Shown: in pieces, positions 1-8,113 of the stretch | How positions within the stretch are numbered: the first letter of the stretch is position 1 | How the letters are laid out: every line of letters begins with the position of its first letter | Notes under the pieces: model-generated | Told to the model about the DNA's origin: nothing | The model's input: the letters and a program-made list of their open reading frames with translations, nothing else | Database searches by the model: none | Assembly (NCBI RefSeq): GCF_001050135.1 | Contig: NZ_CP012040.1 | Location: forward strand, 3,073,001-3,137,000 | DNA: 64,000 bases | Source: Cyclobacterium amurskyense | Lineage (GTDB): Bacteria; Bacteroidota; Bacteroidia; Cytophagales; Cyclobacteriaceae | Direction: 5' to 3' | Program-made: the position numbers and the translations under genes

Positions 1-1062
1 GAGGCGCAAAAGCACATGTTGTTGCTTACAGCCAAAAGCCAGGCAAACCAAAGCTGGATCACTTCTGGAGGGAGTATGGTTCCAGTAGGATCGATAGCTG
101 ACCATATTAGAATTGATGATGGTCTTCCTATTTATTTCCCTGGCACTTACAGTTATGCTGATCAAGGCACAGAGAGATGGGGAAGTCTCCCTCCATATGG
201 GGATCAGTTTATGTTTGTACATATGGCCCATTATTATGTCAAAACTTTGGGGGAAATTGGGATTCTATCAGAAGAGATCAATGGAATGAAATTAATAGAT
301 AGGCTAACTTTGGCTTTTCATGTTCCACCATCAGGATTGGATAATCATTTGGTTTATGCTTCCGATCGATTTAGAGGAGTAGATTTTGGTTTTAGAGATG
401 CGATTGAACTTACAGGCGAATTACTTTATCCTTCTTTATTAAAGTTTAGGTCTGCAATGCAGCTTTCTGAACTTTTTGAATTACTGGATCGCCCAGAGCA
501 GTCAGAAAAATACAAGGAAATAGCCATTGCCATTAAGAAGAACATACCTTCTGTTTTCAAAGATGAAAGCGGCTTTTTAAAAGCATCTACTATATTAAGT
601 GCTCAACCCGACGTGTGGGGAACTTCCCTTGCCATTTATTTGGGAGTCTTGGAGGGAGAGGATTTAAGTTCTGCCAGCAAGGTATTGTCGAATGCTTATA
701 AAAAGGGTACCATTTCTTATCGAGGAAATGTCAGGCATGTGCCCACAGACCATGATTTTGATGAGAATAAGGTTTGGGAAAAATCTTTGGCAGCCAAAAA
801 CACCTATCAGAACGGCGCTTATTGGGGAACCCCTACTGCTTGGGTAGCCTTTGCTATTCAATATAGCAGTCCGGAGCTTGCCAGGCAATTGGCCAATGAG
901 TACATCGAGGAGCTAAAAGAAAATGATTTCCGCAAAGGAGCTGATTTTGGTGCGCCATATGAGTGTTTTGATAAGCAGGGAGGTACCCAAAACCCAGTTT
1001 ACCTTACTTCTGTAGCTGAGCCTCTTGCTGCGTTTAGGAAAATGATATCGGGAAAGAAATAA
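1..1062 (+). CDS. Glycosidase-like protein, C-terminal part (5' end outside window)
   Basis: The frame is open to the first base of the window, with five codons (E-A-Q-K-H) before the first internal ATG at 16, so this is the C-terminal part of a longer protein. About 350 residues are visible. Aromatic and Gly-rich stretches (for example GTERWGSLPPYGDQF and NTYQNGAYWGTPTAWVAF) and many helical segments recall alpha/alpha-toroid (six-hairpin) glycosidases. I cannot name the family or the substrate, and the N-terminus with any signal peptide is missing. It lies upstream of the aromatic cluster in the same direction, but about 390 nt and a separate promoter divide them. It may belong to a polysaccharide-use cluster to the left, in line with the sulfatases later in the window. 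The glycosidase assignment is a fold-level guess. Confidence 0.55.
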   Translation, partial: EAQKHMLLLTAKSQANQSWITSGGSMVPVGSIADHIRIDDGLPIYFPGTYSYADQGTERWGSLPPYGDQFMFVHMAHYYVKTLGEIGILSEEINGMKLIDRLTLAFHVPPSGLDNHLVYASDRFRGVDFGFRDAIELTGELLYPSLLKFRSAMQLSELFELLDRPEQSEKYKEIAIAIKKNIPSVFKDESGFLKASTILSAQPDVWGTSLAIYLGVLEGEDLSSASKVLSNAYKKGTISYRGNVRHVPTDHDFDENKVWEKSLAAKNTYQNGAYWGTPTAWVAFAIQYSSPELARQLANEYIEELKENDFRKGADFGAPYECFDKQGGTQNPVYLTSVAEPLAAFRKMISGKK

Positions 1063-1242
1063 GAGGTTTTCGTTGGGTGGATAATTCCATTTTCGTTATT
1101 TAAAGTCTCTATTTACCTCTTTTTGAGTATAAATTCATAAAGCTAAAGCCCATTTCGGGTTTAATAATTCAGTATTTCGGAATAGGTAGAAGACTAGCAG
1201 AATATTTAATTCTGTACTTAAGGTTAAAAATATCAATAACTA

Positions 1243-1274
1243 TTTGATTTTTAAAGGGGGATAGGTTACATTTG
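1243..1274 (+). promoter_or_regulatory. Bacteroidota-type promoter of the aromatic cluster
   Basis: A -33 element TTTG (1243-1246) is followed after 20 nt by TACATTTG (1267-1274), a full match to the Bacteroidota -7 consensus TAnnTTTG. The known spacing is about 19-21 nt. The expected transcription start falls near 1279-1281, on or next to the ATG of the leader peptide at 1279. This implies a leaderless or nearly leaderless message. Confidence 0.72.
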
Positions 1275-1278
1275 ACGC

Positions 1279-1374
1279 ATGAAAAATCACGCAGCTACCT
1301 ATTTTAGCTTCTTTTACTTTTACTTTCGTCCCTTAAGTCGAATCGGAGCTGCGTATTGTCTTGACAAAAAATAA
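1279..1374 (+). CDS. Phe/Tyr-rich leader peptide of the aromatic attenuator
   Basis: This 31-codon ORF starts with ATG and ends with TAA. Residues 8-16 read YFSFFYFYF, so eight of nine consecutive codons are Phe or Tyr. There is no Trp codon. It sits between a good promoter and an intrinsic terminator and ends about 78 nt before the DAHP synthase gene. This is the layout of a classical attenuation control peptide, where scarce charged tRNA-Phe or tRNA-Tyr would stall the ribosome over codons 8-16. It has no role expected as a protein. The start at 1279 coincides with the predicted transcription start, so translation probably needs no ribosome binding site. The peptide was read directly from the sequence; its regulatory role is inferred from the composition and the RNA pairings around it. 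Confidence 0.85.
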   Translation: MKNHAATYFSFFYFYFRPLSRIGAAYCLDKK

Positions 1375-1423
1375 CAAAAGATAAAAAACATAGAAGCCCG
1401 ATTCGAAAGAATCGGGCTTTTTT
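1289..1423 (+). promoter_or_regulatory. Transcription attenuator (mutually exclusive RNA hairpins)
   Basis: Four segments can pair in alternative ways. Segment 1 (1289-1296, ACGCAGCT) is complementary to segment 2 (1347-1354, AGCTGCGT). The adjacent segment 2b (1338-1346, TCGAATCGG) is complementary over 9 nt to segment 3 (1398-1406, CCGATTCGA). Segment 3 also forms the left arm of the terminator with 1409-1419. A ribosome stalled at the Phe/Tyr codons (1300-1326) would cover segment 1 and leave segment 2b free to pair with 3, which prevents termination. A ribosome reaching the stop codon at 1372 would cover segment 2 and let the terminator form. All pairings were read from the sequence; the switching model follows the trp/phe attenuators of other bacteria. 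Confidence 0.8.
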
Positions 1424-1424
1424 A
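1394..1424 (+). terminator. Intrinsic terminator of the aromatic leader
   Basis: A perfect 11-bp stem (1394-1404 with 1409-1419) closes a GAAA tetraloop and runs into a T-tract (1418-1423). It lies downstream of the leader peptide stop and upstream of the DAHP synthase start, so it acts as the attenuator terminator and does not end a gene. Confidence 0.85.
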
Positions 1425-1451
1425 TTTTAATATTTAACCGAGAATAAAGAG

Positions 1452-2558
1452 ATGGAAAATCACTTACAAACAAAAGACTGGGGTTTAGGTCTAAAAAATG
1501 AGCACCTGATTATAGCAGGACCATGTAGCGCAGAAACCCCTGAGCAAATCGAAAAGGTTTGCCAGGATATGATCACCGCCAATGTTATACCTGATGTATT
1601 CAGGGCAGGAATCTGGAAACCGAGAACTAGACCAGGAAGCTTTGAGGGTATTGGAGAAGATGGCTTGAAGTGGATGGAAATCGTAAGAGAGAAGCTTCAT
1701 ATTCCTATTACCACAGAAGTAGGAAATGCATCTCACGTAGAGTCTGCCTTAAAACATGGTGTTGATATTCTATGGATTGGTGCTAGAACTACCGTGAATC
1801 CATTTGCTGTCCAGGAAATTGCTGACGCACTTAAGGGGGTTGATATCCCTGTTATGGTTAAAAACCCAATGAATCCTGATTTGGAACTTTGGAGAGGTGC
1901 TTTAGAAAGACTTCAAGCTGTAGGCGTAAACAAACTTGCTGCCATCCATAGGGGATTCAGTGATGCTTATGACAAGAAATTCCGTAACAAACCCAATTGG
2001 TCAATGCCAATTCATTTGAAAAGGTTGTGGAAAGGAATGCAGGTAATCAACGATCCTAGTCATATTGTAGGTAATAGAAAAGGTATTCTTGAAACTGCTC
2101 AGCGTGCGATTAATTTCGGGCTTGACGGATTGATGATAGAAACACACCACGATCCTGACAATGCATGGAGTGATGCGAAACAGCAAGTAACTCCTCAGCA
2201 ATTGAGAGAAATATTGGATCAAATTGATTTCAAACACCCTATCCAAGTTGAACATCCTTCAGAAAAATTGCAGGATCTTAGAAATGCTGTAGATCATTTG
2301 GACGATCAATTGTTAGACCTTTTGGCAGAAAGATTTTCTATTATAGATCAAATTGGTGAGCACAAAAGAGACAATAATCTTACTGTATTTCAGGCAGACC
2401 GTTGGAAGCAAGTGATGGAATCTAGAACCATTAGTGGAATGGAGAAAAACCTTAGTGAAAAATTCATGAAGGAATTACTTTATTGCATTCATGAAGAGTC
2501 AGTAAAGCGTCAGGAAAAGAAATTGAGAGATAACGTTTCTGCAAAGAAATCAGTTTGA
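1452..2558 (+). CDS. Bifunctional DAHP synthase / chorismate mutase
   Basis: This 368-residue protein joins two enzymes. Residues about 15-265 are a 3-deoxy-7-phosphoheptulonate synthase of the KDO8P-synthase-like type, with GPCSAE at 23-28 and FRAGIWKPRTRPGSFEG from about 50. It condenses phosphoenolpyruvate and erythrose 4-phosphate, the first step of the shikimate pathway. Residues about 272-355 are an AroQ-type (type II) chorismate mutase, starting LRNAVDHLDDQLLDLLAERF, which makes prephenate. The fusion order, synthase first and mutase last, is the one usual in Bacteroidota. In such fusions the mutase often carries feedback control by prephenate or an aromatic product. It is the first structural gene after the Phe/Tyr attenuator. 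A 241-nt gap with a long inverted repeat separates it from aroB. Confidence 0.95.
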   Translation: MENHLQTKDWGLGLKNEHLIIAGPCSAETPEQIEKVCQDMITANVIPDVFRAGIWKPRTRPGSFEGIGEDGLKWMEIVREKLHIPITTEVGNASHVESALKHGVDILWIGARTTVNPFAVQEIADALKGVDIPVMVKNPMNPDLELWRGALERLQAVGVNKLAAIHRGFSDAYDKKFRNKPNWSMPIHLKRLWKGMQVINDPSHIVGNRKGILETAQRAINFGLDGLMIETHHDPDNAWSDAKQQVTPQQLREILDQIDFKHPIQVEHPSEKLQDLRNAVDHLDDQLLDLLAERFSIIDQIGEHKRDNNLTVFQADRWKQVMESRTISGMEKNLSEKFMKELLYCIHEESVKRQEKKLRDNVSAKKSV

Positions 2559-2561
2559 TTG

Positions 2562-2773
2562 TTAAGCCCGTTTTTATCTTAAATAAATGTTGATTGGTTT
2601 ATTTTGATTGTATTCTTAGCCTAATATTAGAAAAAGGTTTAAGGTATAGTCTGCCCAAAACAGGATTGTTTTTCCTGAATTGGATACAAGAACCTGATCT
2701 TCAAAGAGTGGAAATTATAAGTAGAAATATCCTTTTACTATCCATTCCTTTTAAGAGATAAAAACGGGTTTAA
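2562..2773. repeat. Long-range inverted repeat between DAHP synthase and aroB
   Basis: The arms 2562-2579 and 2756-2773 are complementary over 18 bp with one G-T wobble, and both outer ends read TTAA. They enclose about 176 nt with no convincing ORF. The outer sequence TTAAGCCCG resembles the TTAAACCCGG ends of the interspersed repeat family in this window, but the interior differs. It may be a small non-autonomous mobile element (MITE-like) inserted between two operon genes, or a large mRNA stem. No target duplication beyond the TTAA is clear. Confidence 0.5.
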
Positions 2774-2799
2774 TTTTTACCTTTACAAAAAAACAGATT

Positions 2800-3837
2800 T
2801 TGGAAACAATAATATTTTCATCCCGAATAGCACAGGATTTGGTTCGGTTTCTCGATTCAAAGAAATACTCCAAACTTGGGGTCATCATGGATAGTCATAC
2901 CATCAAACACTGTTACCCTTTAATCTCTAATCATCTTCCAGAGCATACCAGTTTTACTTTTGAAGCAGGTGAGGTGCATAAAACACTTGATACCTGTGTG
3001 AACATCTGGGAATGGATGACTGAGAATGGTTTTGACCGTAAAACACTTATCCTAAATATTGGTGGAGGGGTTACAGGGGATATGGGAGGTTTTTGTGCAA
3101 GTACTTATAAGCGAGGTATTCGCTTTATAAATTTGCCAACAACCTTGCTTTCTCAGGTGGACGCAAGTGTAGGTGGAAAGCTAGGGATTGACTTTAAGGG
3201 ATTCAAAAATCATATTGGAGTATTTAACCCACCAGAAGGAGTTCTGATTAGTGATGAATTCCTAGGAACCTTGCCTGAACCTGAATTGCGTTCTGGCTAT
3301 GCCGAAGTGATCAAACATGGCTTGATAAGGAATGAAAATTACTTTAACAGCCTTAAAACAGAGAATTGGCAAACCCAAGCCTGGAAAGACATTATCTCTG
3401 TATCTGTTGGGATCAAAAGGGAAGTGGTAGACAAAGACCCAAAGGAAGATGGCCTTAGGAAAATCCTGAATTTTGGACATACTATAGGTCATGCTGTCGA
3501 ATCACATTATCTGGATACACCATCTCATCTTCTTCATGGAGAGGCCATAGCCGTAGGCATGATAGCTGAAGCTTATCTTTCGCATAAATTTTTAAGATTG
3601 CCAAATGAGCAGCTTGAAATCATTCAACAAAAATTATTGGCAGTATTTGGGAAGGTCCATATTGATAAAAAGGATTTCGATACAATCATTGACCTGTGTT
3701 TTCAGGACAAGAAAAACGAAGGGAACGTGCTTAATTTTTCCTTATTAAGGAGAATTGGAGATTGTGATTTCAATATAGTTGTTGGTAAAGAAGCCATTGC
3801 GGAAGCTATGGATTACTACAATCAACTGGAAGGTTAA
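2800..3837 (+). CDS. aroB: 3-dehydroquinate synthase
   Basis: AroB converts DAHP into 3-dehydroquinate, the second step of the shikimate pathway, using NAD and a divalent metal. The NAD-binding GGGVTGD is at 88-94, PTTLLSQVDASVGGK at about 113-127, and the metal-site regions SGYAEVIKHG (around 165-174), FGHTIGHA (225-232) and LHGEA (from 245) are all present. At 345 residues it has the usual length. The start is TTG at 2800. No in-frame ATG fits, as the next Met is residue 30 inside the conserved Rossmann part. It is the second enzyme gene of the aromatic cluster and is 59 nt before aroA. The 241-nt upstream gap could hold its own promoter; none was convincing. Confidence 0.95.
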   Translation: METIIFSSRIAQDLVRFLDSKKYSKLGVIMDSHTIKHCYPLISNHLPEHTSFTFEAGEVHKTLDTCVNIWEWMTENGFDRKTLILNIGGGVTGDMGGFCASTYKRGIRFINLPTTLLSQVDASVGGKLGIDFKGFKNHIGVFNPPEGVLISDEFLGTLPEPELRSGYAEVIKHGLIRNENYFNSLKTENWQTQAWKDIISVSVGIKREVVDKDPKEDGLRKILNFGHTIGHAVESHYLDTPSHLLHGEAIAVGMIAEAYLSHKFLRLPNEQLEIIQQKLLAVFGKVHIDKKDFDTIIDLCFQDKKNEGNVLNFSLLRRIGDCDFNIVVGKEAIAEAMDYYNQLEG

Positions 3838-3896
3838 AAGCCATAAAAAATCCCTTTGTTGTTATAAGCCTTCAAATTTTAAGTTTAAAAAATTCC

Positions 3897-5126
3897 ATGA
3901 ATACAATAGTACTGCCAAAAAAAAGTTCGTTTGGTCAAGTTCAAATTCCACTACCTTCATCCAAAAGTGAAAGCAATAGGGTTTTGATCATCGATGCCCT
4001 TACCGAGGGGAAAAATAAACTTTCTAATCTGGCTGAGGCTAGAGATACACAAACCATGATTCGGTTACTCAAGGAAGATCCGGCTACTTATGATGTGTTG
4101 GATGCAGGTACGACCATGAGGTTTTTGACAGCCTATGCAGCGCTGAACAATAGGAAAAAAACCATGACGGGTACTGCTCGGATGTGTGAAAGACCTATTG
4201 GTATTTTGGTAGATGCTTTAAAGGAACTTGGAGCAAGCATTACTTATCTTAAAAAAGAAGGATATCCCCCTTTGTCTATTGCAGGATTTTCAGGTCAAAA
4301 AACCAATCAAATTGAAATTAGAGGGGACGTTAGTAGTCAGTATATTTCTGCCTTATTGATGAATGCCCCATTATTACCAAATGGATTGGTGCTTGACCTC
4401 ACCGGTAAAATTGGTTCAAGAACCTATATCACCATGACGCTTGAATTAATGAAGGCCTTCGGTGTTGATTATGTTTTTGAAGGAAGCCAGATTAGGATAG
4501 AGCCCGGAAAATACCAAGCCACCACCTTTTCAGTAGAGAGTGACTGGTCCGGCGCAAGTTATTGGTTTAGTTTATTGGCCTGTGCTGATGCTGGCGAATT
4601 GTACCTTAAAGGCCTCAAGGCAGAGAGTTTACAAGGAGATGCCAAAATCGTTGACATAATGGATAAACTTGGCGTTGAAAGTGAATTTCAAAGCGATGGA
4701 GTAATCCTGAGAAAAAAAGAAATTACCGGTTTGTCATCTTTCGACTTTACACATTGCCCTGATTTGGCGCAAACAGTGGCCGTCACCTGTGCATTAACAG
4801 GACAAACATCTGATTTTACTGGACTGGAAAGTTTGCGGATAAAGGAAACAGACAGGATCGATGCCTTACAAAAAGAATTGGCTAAAATTGGTGCTTTACT
4901 TGAAGAACGAAAACCAGGCGTATTTACCCTTGTGCCTGCAACAATTATTCCCGAAACAGTAAGAATTGCCACTTATGATGACCATAGAATGGCAATGGCA
5001 TTTATGCCTTTGATAACCAGAACCAAACTGGTAATAGACGATCCTGAAGTGGTAAACAAGTCGTATCCAAGTTTTTGGAAACATTGTTCATTGCTGGAGA
5101 TTGTACCAGAATATAAAAATGAATAG
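3897..5126 (+). CDS. aroA: 5-enolpyruvylshikimate-3-phosphate synthase
   Basis: AroA transfers the enolpyruvyl group of phosphoenolpyruvate to shikimate 3-phosphate. Visible motifs are KSESNR at 23-28 (substrate phosphate binding), DAGTTMRF at 69-76 (a variant of the GNAGTxxRP loop), and RIKETDRI near 315, the conserved catalytic Glu/Asp-Arg segment. With 409 residues it is slightly shorter than the usual 425-440. The NAGTAMR loop reads DAGTTMR, with Asp where Asn is common; this loop affects inhibitor sensitivity in the family, but I draw no conclusion on phenotype. It follows aroB by 59 nt and precedes pheA by about 97 nt. The intermediate shikimate genes (aroQ/D, aroE, aroK, aroC) are not in the window. 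Confidence 0.94.
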   Translation: MNTIVLPKKSSFGQVQIPLPSSKSESNRVLIIDALTEGKNKLSNLAEARDTQTMIRLLKEDPATYDVLDAGTTMRFLTAYAALNNRKKTMTGTARMCERPIGILVDALKELGASITYLKKEGYPPLSIAGFSGQKTNQIEIRGDVSSQYISALLMNAPLLPNGLVLDLTGKIGSRTYITMTLELMKAFGVDYVFEGSQIRIEPGKYQATTFSVESDWSGASYWFSLLACADAGELYLKGLKAESLQGDAKIVDIMDKLGVESEFQSDGVILRKKEITGLSSFDFTHCPDLAQTVAVTCALTGQTSDFTGLESLRIKETDRIDALQKELAKIGALLEERKPGVFTLVPATIIPETVRIATYDDHRMAMAFMPLITRTKLVIDDPEVVNKSYPSFWKHCSLLEIVPEYKNE

Positions 5127-5223
5127 GTTTTTCTTCCAGACTAGCTGAGTCTGAGTAGTTTTGGTAGTTAGATTCAATATAGTGCGTTGAATATTCAAGA
5201 TAATCCACTTAATAGATTAGATT

Positions 5224-6051
5224 TTGGAAAAGAAATTAAAAGTTGCAATACAGGGTGTTCTAGGTTCTTTTCATCACCAAGTAGCCCAACAATACTTTGG
5301 AGAGAATATTGAAGTATTTGGATACAACACTTTTGAAGAAGTTGCCAAAAATGTTGAAAACCAAGTAGTGGATGTGGCTGTTATGGCCATAGAGAATTCT
5401 ATCGCAGGTGCTATCTTGCCTAATTATGATATAATAGACAGACACGAACTTTTCATCTCAGATGAGTATTATTTACCCATCTCACACAATCTAATGGCTT
5501 TGCCTGGACAGGAATTGTCAGCCATTACTGAAGCCAGGTCGCATCCCATGGCATTATTGCAATGCAAAAAGTTTTTTGCTGAGCATCCATCTATAAACCC
5601 AATAGATGATGTTGATACGGCCTATGTTGCCAAGATTATTTCAGAGCAAAAGATCAAAGGTTTAGCCGCAGTGGCAAGTCCAAAAGCCGCGGAATTTTAT
5701 GGGTTAGAACTGTTAGCTGAAAATATTCAAACGGTTAAAAATAACTTTACCAGATTTATAATTCTGCAAAAAGACAAGCCGGTAAGTGATGCGGCACCAA
5801 CCAAAGCCAGTTTGAAGATTACAATTAAAAATCAAAAAGGAGGTTTAGCTAAATTGCTAACTGTTTTGAGTGATAATGACCTTGATTTGACTAAAATTCA
5901 GTCTATCCCTGTGATGAGTAAGCCTTGGGAGTATTCATTTTTTATCGATACACTTATTTCTGATGTTGAGAAATTTAATCATGCGATGGATTTAATCGCC
6001 TCTGAATACGGTTCGGTTAAGATTTTTGGAACATATCAAAGCAGAAAATAA
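5224..6051 (+). CDS. pheA: Prephenate dehydratase with ACT domain
   Basis: This 275-residue enzyme makes phenylpyruvate from prephenate, the committed step to phenylalanine. The N-terminal part (about 5-180) is the catalytic domain, with GVLGSFHHQVA near the start, AIENSIAGAI near 57-66 and NNFTRFIIL near 174-182, the catalytic Thr-Arg-Phe motif. The C-terminal part (about 195-272) is an ACT domain for allosteric control, normally by phenylalanine. No chorismate mutase is fused here, since that activity sits on the DAHP synthase. The start is a TTG at 5224, which gives the expected N-terminus MEKKLKVAIQG. Its stop codon overlaps the start of the aminotransferase as TAATG, so the two are probably translationally coupled. 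Confidence 0.94.
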   Translation: MEKKLKVAIQGVLGSFHHQVAQQYFGENIEVFGYNTFEEVAKNVENQVVDVAVMAIENSIAGAILPNYDIIDRHELFISDEYYLPISHNLMALPGQELSAITEARSHPMALLQCKKFFAEHPSINPIDDVDTAYVAKIISEQKIKGLAAVASPKAAEFYGLELLAENIQTVKNNFTRFIILQKDKPVSDAAPTKASLKITIKNQKGGLAKLLTVLSDNDLDLTKIQSIPVMSKPWEYSFFIDTLISDVEKFNHAMDLIASEYGSVKIFGTYQSRK

Positions 6052-7211
6052 TGAAAGGTTTTTCCGATAGGTTAGGAGAAGTTAAAGAATACTATTTCTC
6101 TAAAAAACTAAAAGAGGTCCAACAACTTAGAGAAAGTGGGAGGCCGATTATCAATATGGGGATAGGTAGTCCTGACCTTCCGCCAGATGATAGTGTTATT
6201 GAAGCATTAAAGCGGACAGCATCCTCTCCCTCTGCACATGGGTACCAATCTTATCAAGGGACCAATGAATTGAGAAATGCCATCGCCGCGTTTTATGCAA
6301 GGAATTATAGTGTAACCCTTGATCCTTCTTCTGAAGTTTTGCCTTTGATGGGGTCCAAAGAAGGAATCATGCACATTTCAATGGCTTTTTTAAATGAAGG
6401 TGATGAGGTTTTGGTGCCCAATCCAGGATATCCTACTTACACCTCAGTCACCAAACTGCTAAATGCCAAACCCATTTATTATTCACTTAATGAAGAGGAT
6501 AATTGGGAACCAGACTGGGAGGCATTGAGTCAAGCAGACCTTACGAAAGTAAAATTAATGTGGGTGAATTACCCTCATATGCCTACGGGTGCAATAGGGA
6601 GTGAAGCCTTATTTATTAAGCTTGTAAATTTTGCGAAAGAGAACAATATTCTGTTGGTTCACGACAATCCTTATAGCTTTATTCTGAATGAAGAGCCTAA
6701 AAGTTTGTTGGAAATACCTGGCGCAAAAGATCATGCCTTGGAATTAAATTCTCTTAGCAAAACATACAATATTCCAGGATGGAGAGTAGGCATGTTGGCT
6801 GGTAGAAGTGATTACCTAGCTGCTGTACTGAGGGTTAAGAGTAATATGGACTCCGGTATGTTTTTAGGGATTCAAGAAGGGGCTGTTGCTGCTTTGAACT
6901 TAGGCAATGCCTGGACCCAGTCTATGAATAAAGTTTATTCTAGAAGGAAAGACCTTGTATTGGAAATGGCCAAGTTATTGCAGCTAGAAGTCCAGAAAGA
7001 TGCTGTTGGTTTATTTGTATGGGGCAAAGTCTCCGAGGGTAGAACGGCTACCGATCTTGTGGACCAACTGCTTTATGATTTCGATATTTTCATTACGCCA
7101 GGGCTTATTTTTGGTAGCAACGGAGCATCTTATGTTCGGTTTTCATTATGTGTAGGAGAGGATAAAATGGAGGAAGCCATTACAAGGTTAAAAAACTATA
7201 AATTGCCATGA
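6051..7211 (+). CDS. Class I/II aminotransferase, probably aromatic
   Basis: This PLP-dependent fold-type I aminotransferase has 386 residues. The PLP lysine is K237 in NSLSKTYNIPGWRVGM, the PLP-binding Asp is in LLVHDNPYSF (D205), and GMGSPDLPPD-like substrate residues lie near 37-46. Its position between pheA and tyrA, with overlaps on both sides (TAATG at 6051 and ATGA at 7208), suggests it transaminates phenylpyruvate, hydroxyphenylpyruvate or prephenate to complete Phe and Tyr synthesis. The exact substrate cannot be read from sequence alone, and related enzymes are annotated as aspartate or LL-diaminopimelate aminotransferases. Confidence 0.88.
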   Translation: MKGFSDRLGEVKEYYFSKKLKEVQQLRESGRPIINMGIGSPDLPPDDSVIEALKRTASSPSAHGYQSYQGTNELRNAIAAFYARNYSVTLDPSSEVLPLMGSKEGIMHISMAFLNEGDEVLVPNPGYPTYTSVTKLLNAKPIYYSLNEEDNWEPDWEALSQADLTKVKLMWVNYPHMPTGAIGSEALFIKLVNFAKENNILLVHDNPYSFILNEEPKSLLEIPGAKDHALELNSLSKTYNIPGWRVGMLAGRSDYLAAVLRVKSNMDSGMFLGIQEGAVAALNLGNAWTQSMNKVYSRRKDLVLEMAKLLQLEVQKDAVGLFVWGKVSEGRTATDLVDQLLYDFDIFITPGLIFGSNGASYVRFSLCVGEDKMEEAITRLKNYKLP

Positions 7212-8056
7212 AAAAAATACATATCATAGGTTTAGGCCTGCTGGGTGGTTCTTTCGCACTGGCAGCCAAGAAAATTTTTCCTGAATTAGAAATCACTGGT
7301 TTCGATTCGGACAGTGAAAATTTAGGTGTAGCTGTGGAAATGCAACTAATATCCAAAGCTCTACCTGAGCCAGGTAAGGATACAGATATTGTGATTTTGG
7401 CAACACCTGTGGATACCTTGTTTGAAATTTTAGATAAGACACTTTCGAAGGTAGGAGAGAAAACTTTGGTAATGGACTTTGGTTCCACAAAAGACCAACT
7501 TTGCCAACAGGTAAGTCAGCATCCCAAAAGGGCACAATACTTAGCAGTTCATCCGATTGCTGGAACAGAAAACTCAGGCCCCAAAGCAGCACAAGTGGAT
7601 CTTTTCGACGGGAAGGTCATGATCATTTGTGAAATGGAAAAGACAGATGTTCACCTTAAGAAGATGGCTTATGATATTTTTGATGCTTTAAACTTACGTT
7701 TACGCTTCATGGATCCAAAAGACCATGACCTTCATTTGGCATTTGTTTCTCACCTGTCCCATGCGACCTCCTTTGTATTGGGAAAGACGGTTATTGATAA
7801 AACTGCAGATGAGAGAAATATTTTAGATATGGCTGGCAGCGGGTTTGCCTCTACTGTGAGATTGGCTAAAAGTTCTCCTGAAATGTGGGGACCAATTTTT
7901 TTGGAAAATAAAACCAATGTATTGGAAGCCTTGGACAGTTATATTGACCATTTGACAGCCTTTAGAAATAGAATTGCAAATTATGATTCTGAAGGGTTAA
8001 AGGCCGATATGAGAGAAGCCAATAAAATTAGGAATATCTTGGATTTTAAGGAATAA
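7208..8056 (+). CDS. tyrA: Prephenate dehydrogenase
   Basis: TyrA oxidatively decarboxylates prephenate to 4-hydroxyphenylpyruvate, the precursor of tyrosine. The N-terminal Rossmann domain carries IGLGLLGGS at about 7-15. HPIAGTENSGP near 116-126 contains the conserved catalytic His and the substrate-binding region, and AFVSHLSHATSF near 179-190 is the second typical His-rich motif. At 282 residues it is a short, single-function form without chorismate mutase or an ACT domain. It overlaps the aminotransferase by four bases (ATGA). It is the last gene of the aromatic cluster; the next gene is 57 nt away and belongs to arginine metabolism. Confidence 0.94.
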   Translation: MKKIHIIGLGLLGGSFALAAKKIFPELEITGFDSDSENLGVAVEMQLISKALPEPGKDTDIVILATPVDTLFEILDKTLSKVGEKTLVMDFGSTKDQLCQQVSQHPKRAQYLAVHPIAGTENSGPKAAQVDLFDGKVMIICEMEKTDVHLKKMAYDIFDALNLRLRFMDPKDHDLHLAFVSHLSHATSFVLGKTVIDKTADERNILDMAGSGFASTVRLAKSSPEMWGPIFLENKTNVLEALDSYIDHLTAFRNRIANYDSEGLKADMREANKIRNILDFKE

Positions 8057-8113
8057 ATTGAAAGAATGGTAATAATAGTTGATTAATTGTGGTTTTGTTG
8101 TAAATTGGTATAT

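Noticed and set aside
664..888. Minus-strand ORF inside the first gene
   Set aside because: It is a shadow of the longer plus-strand coding frame, with no start context or homology of its own.
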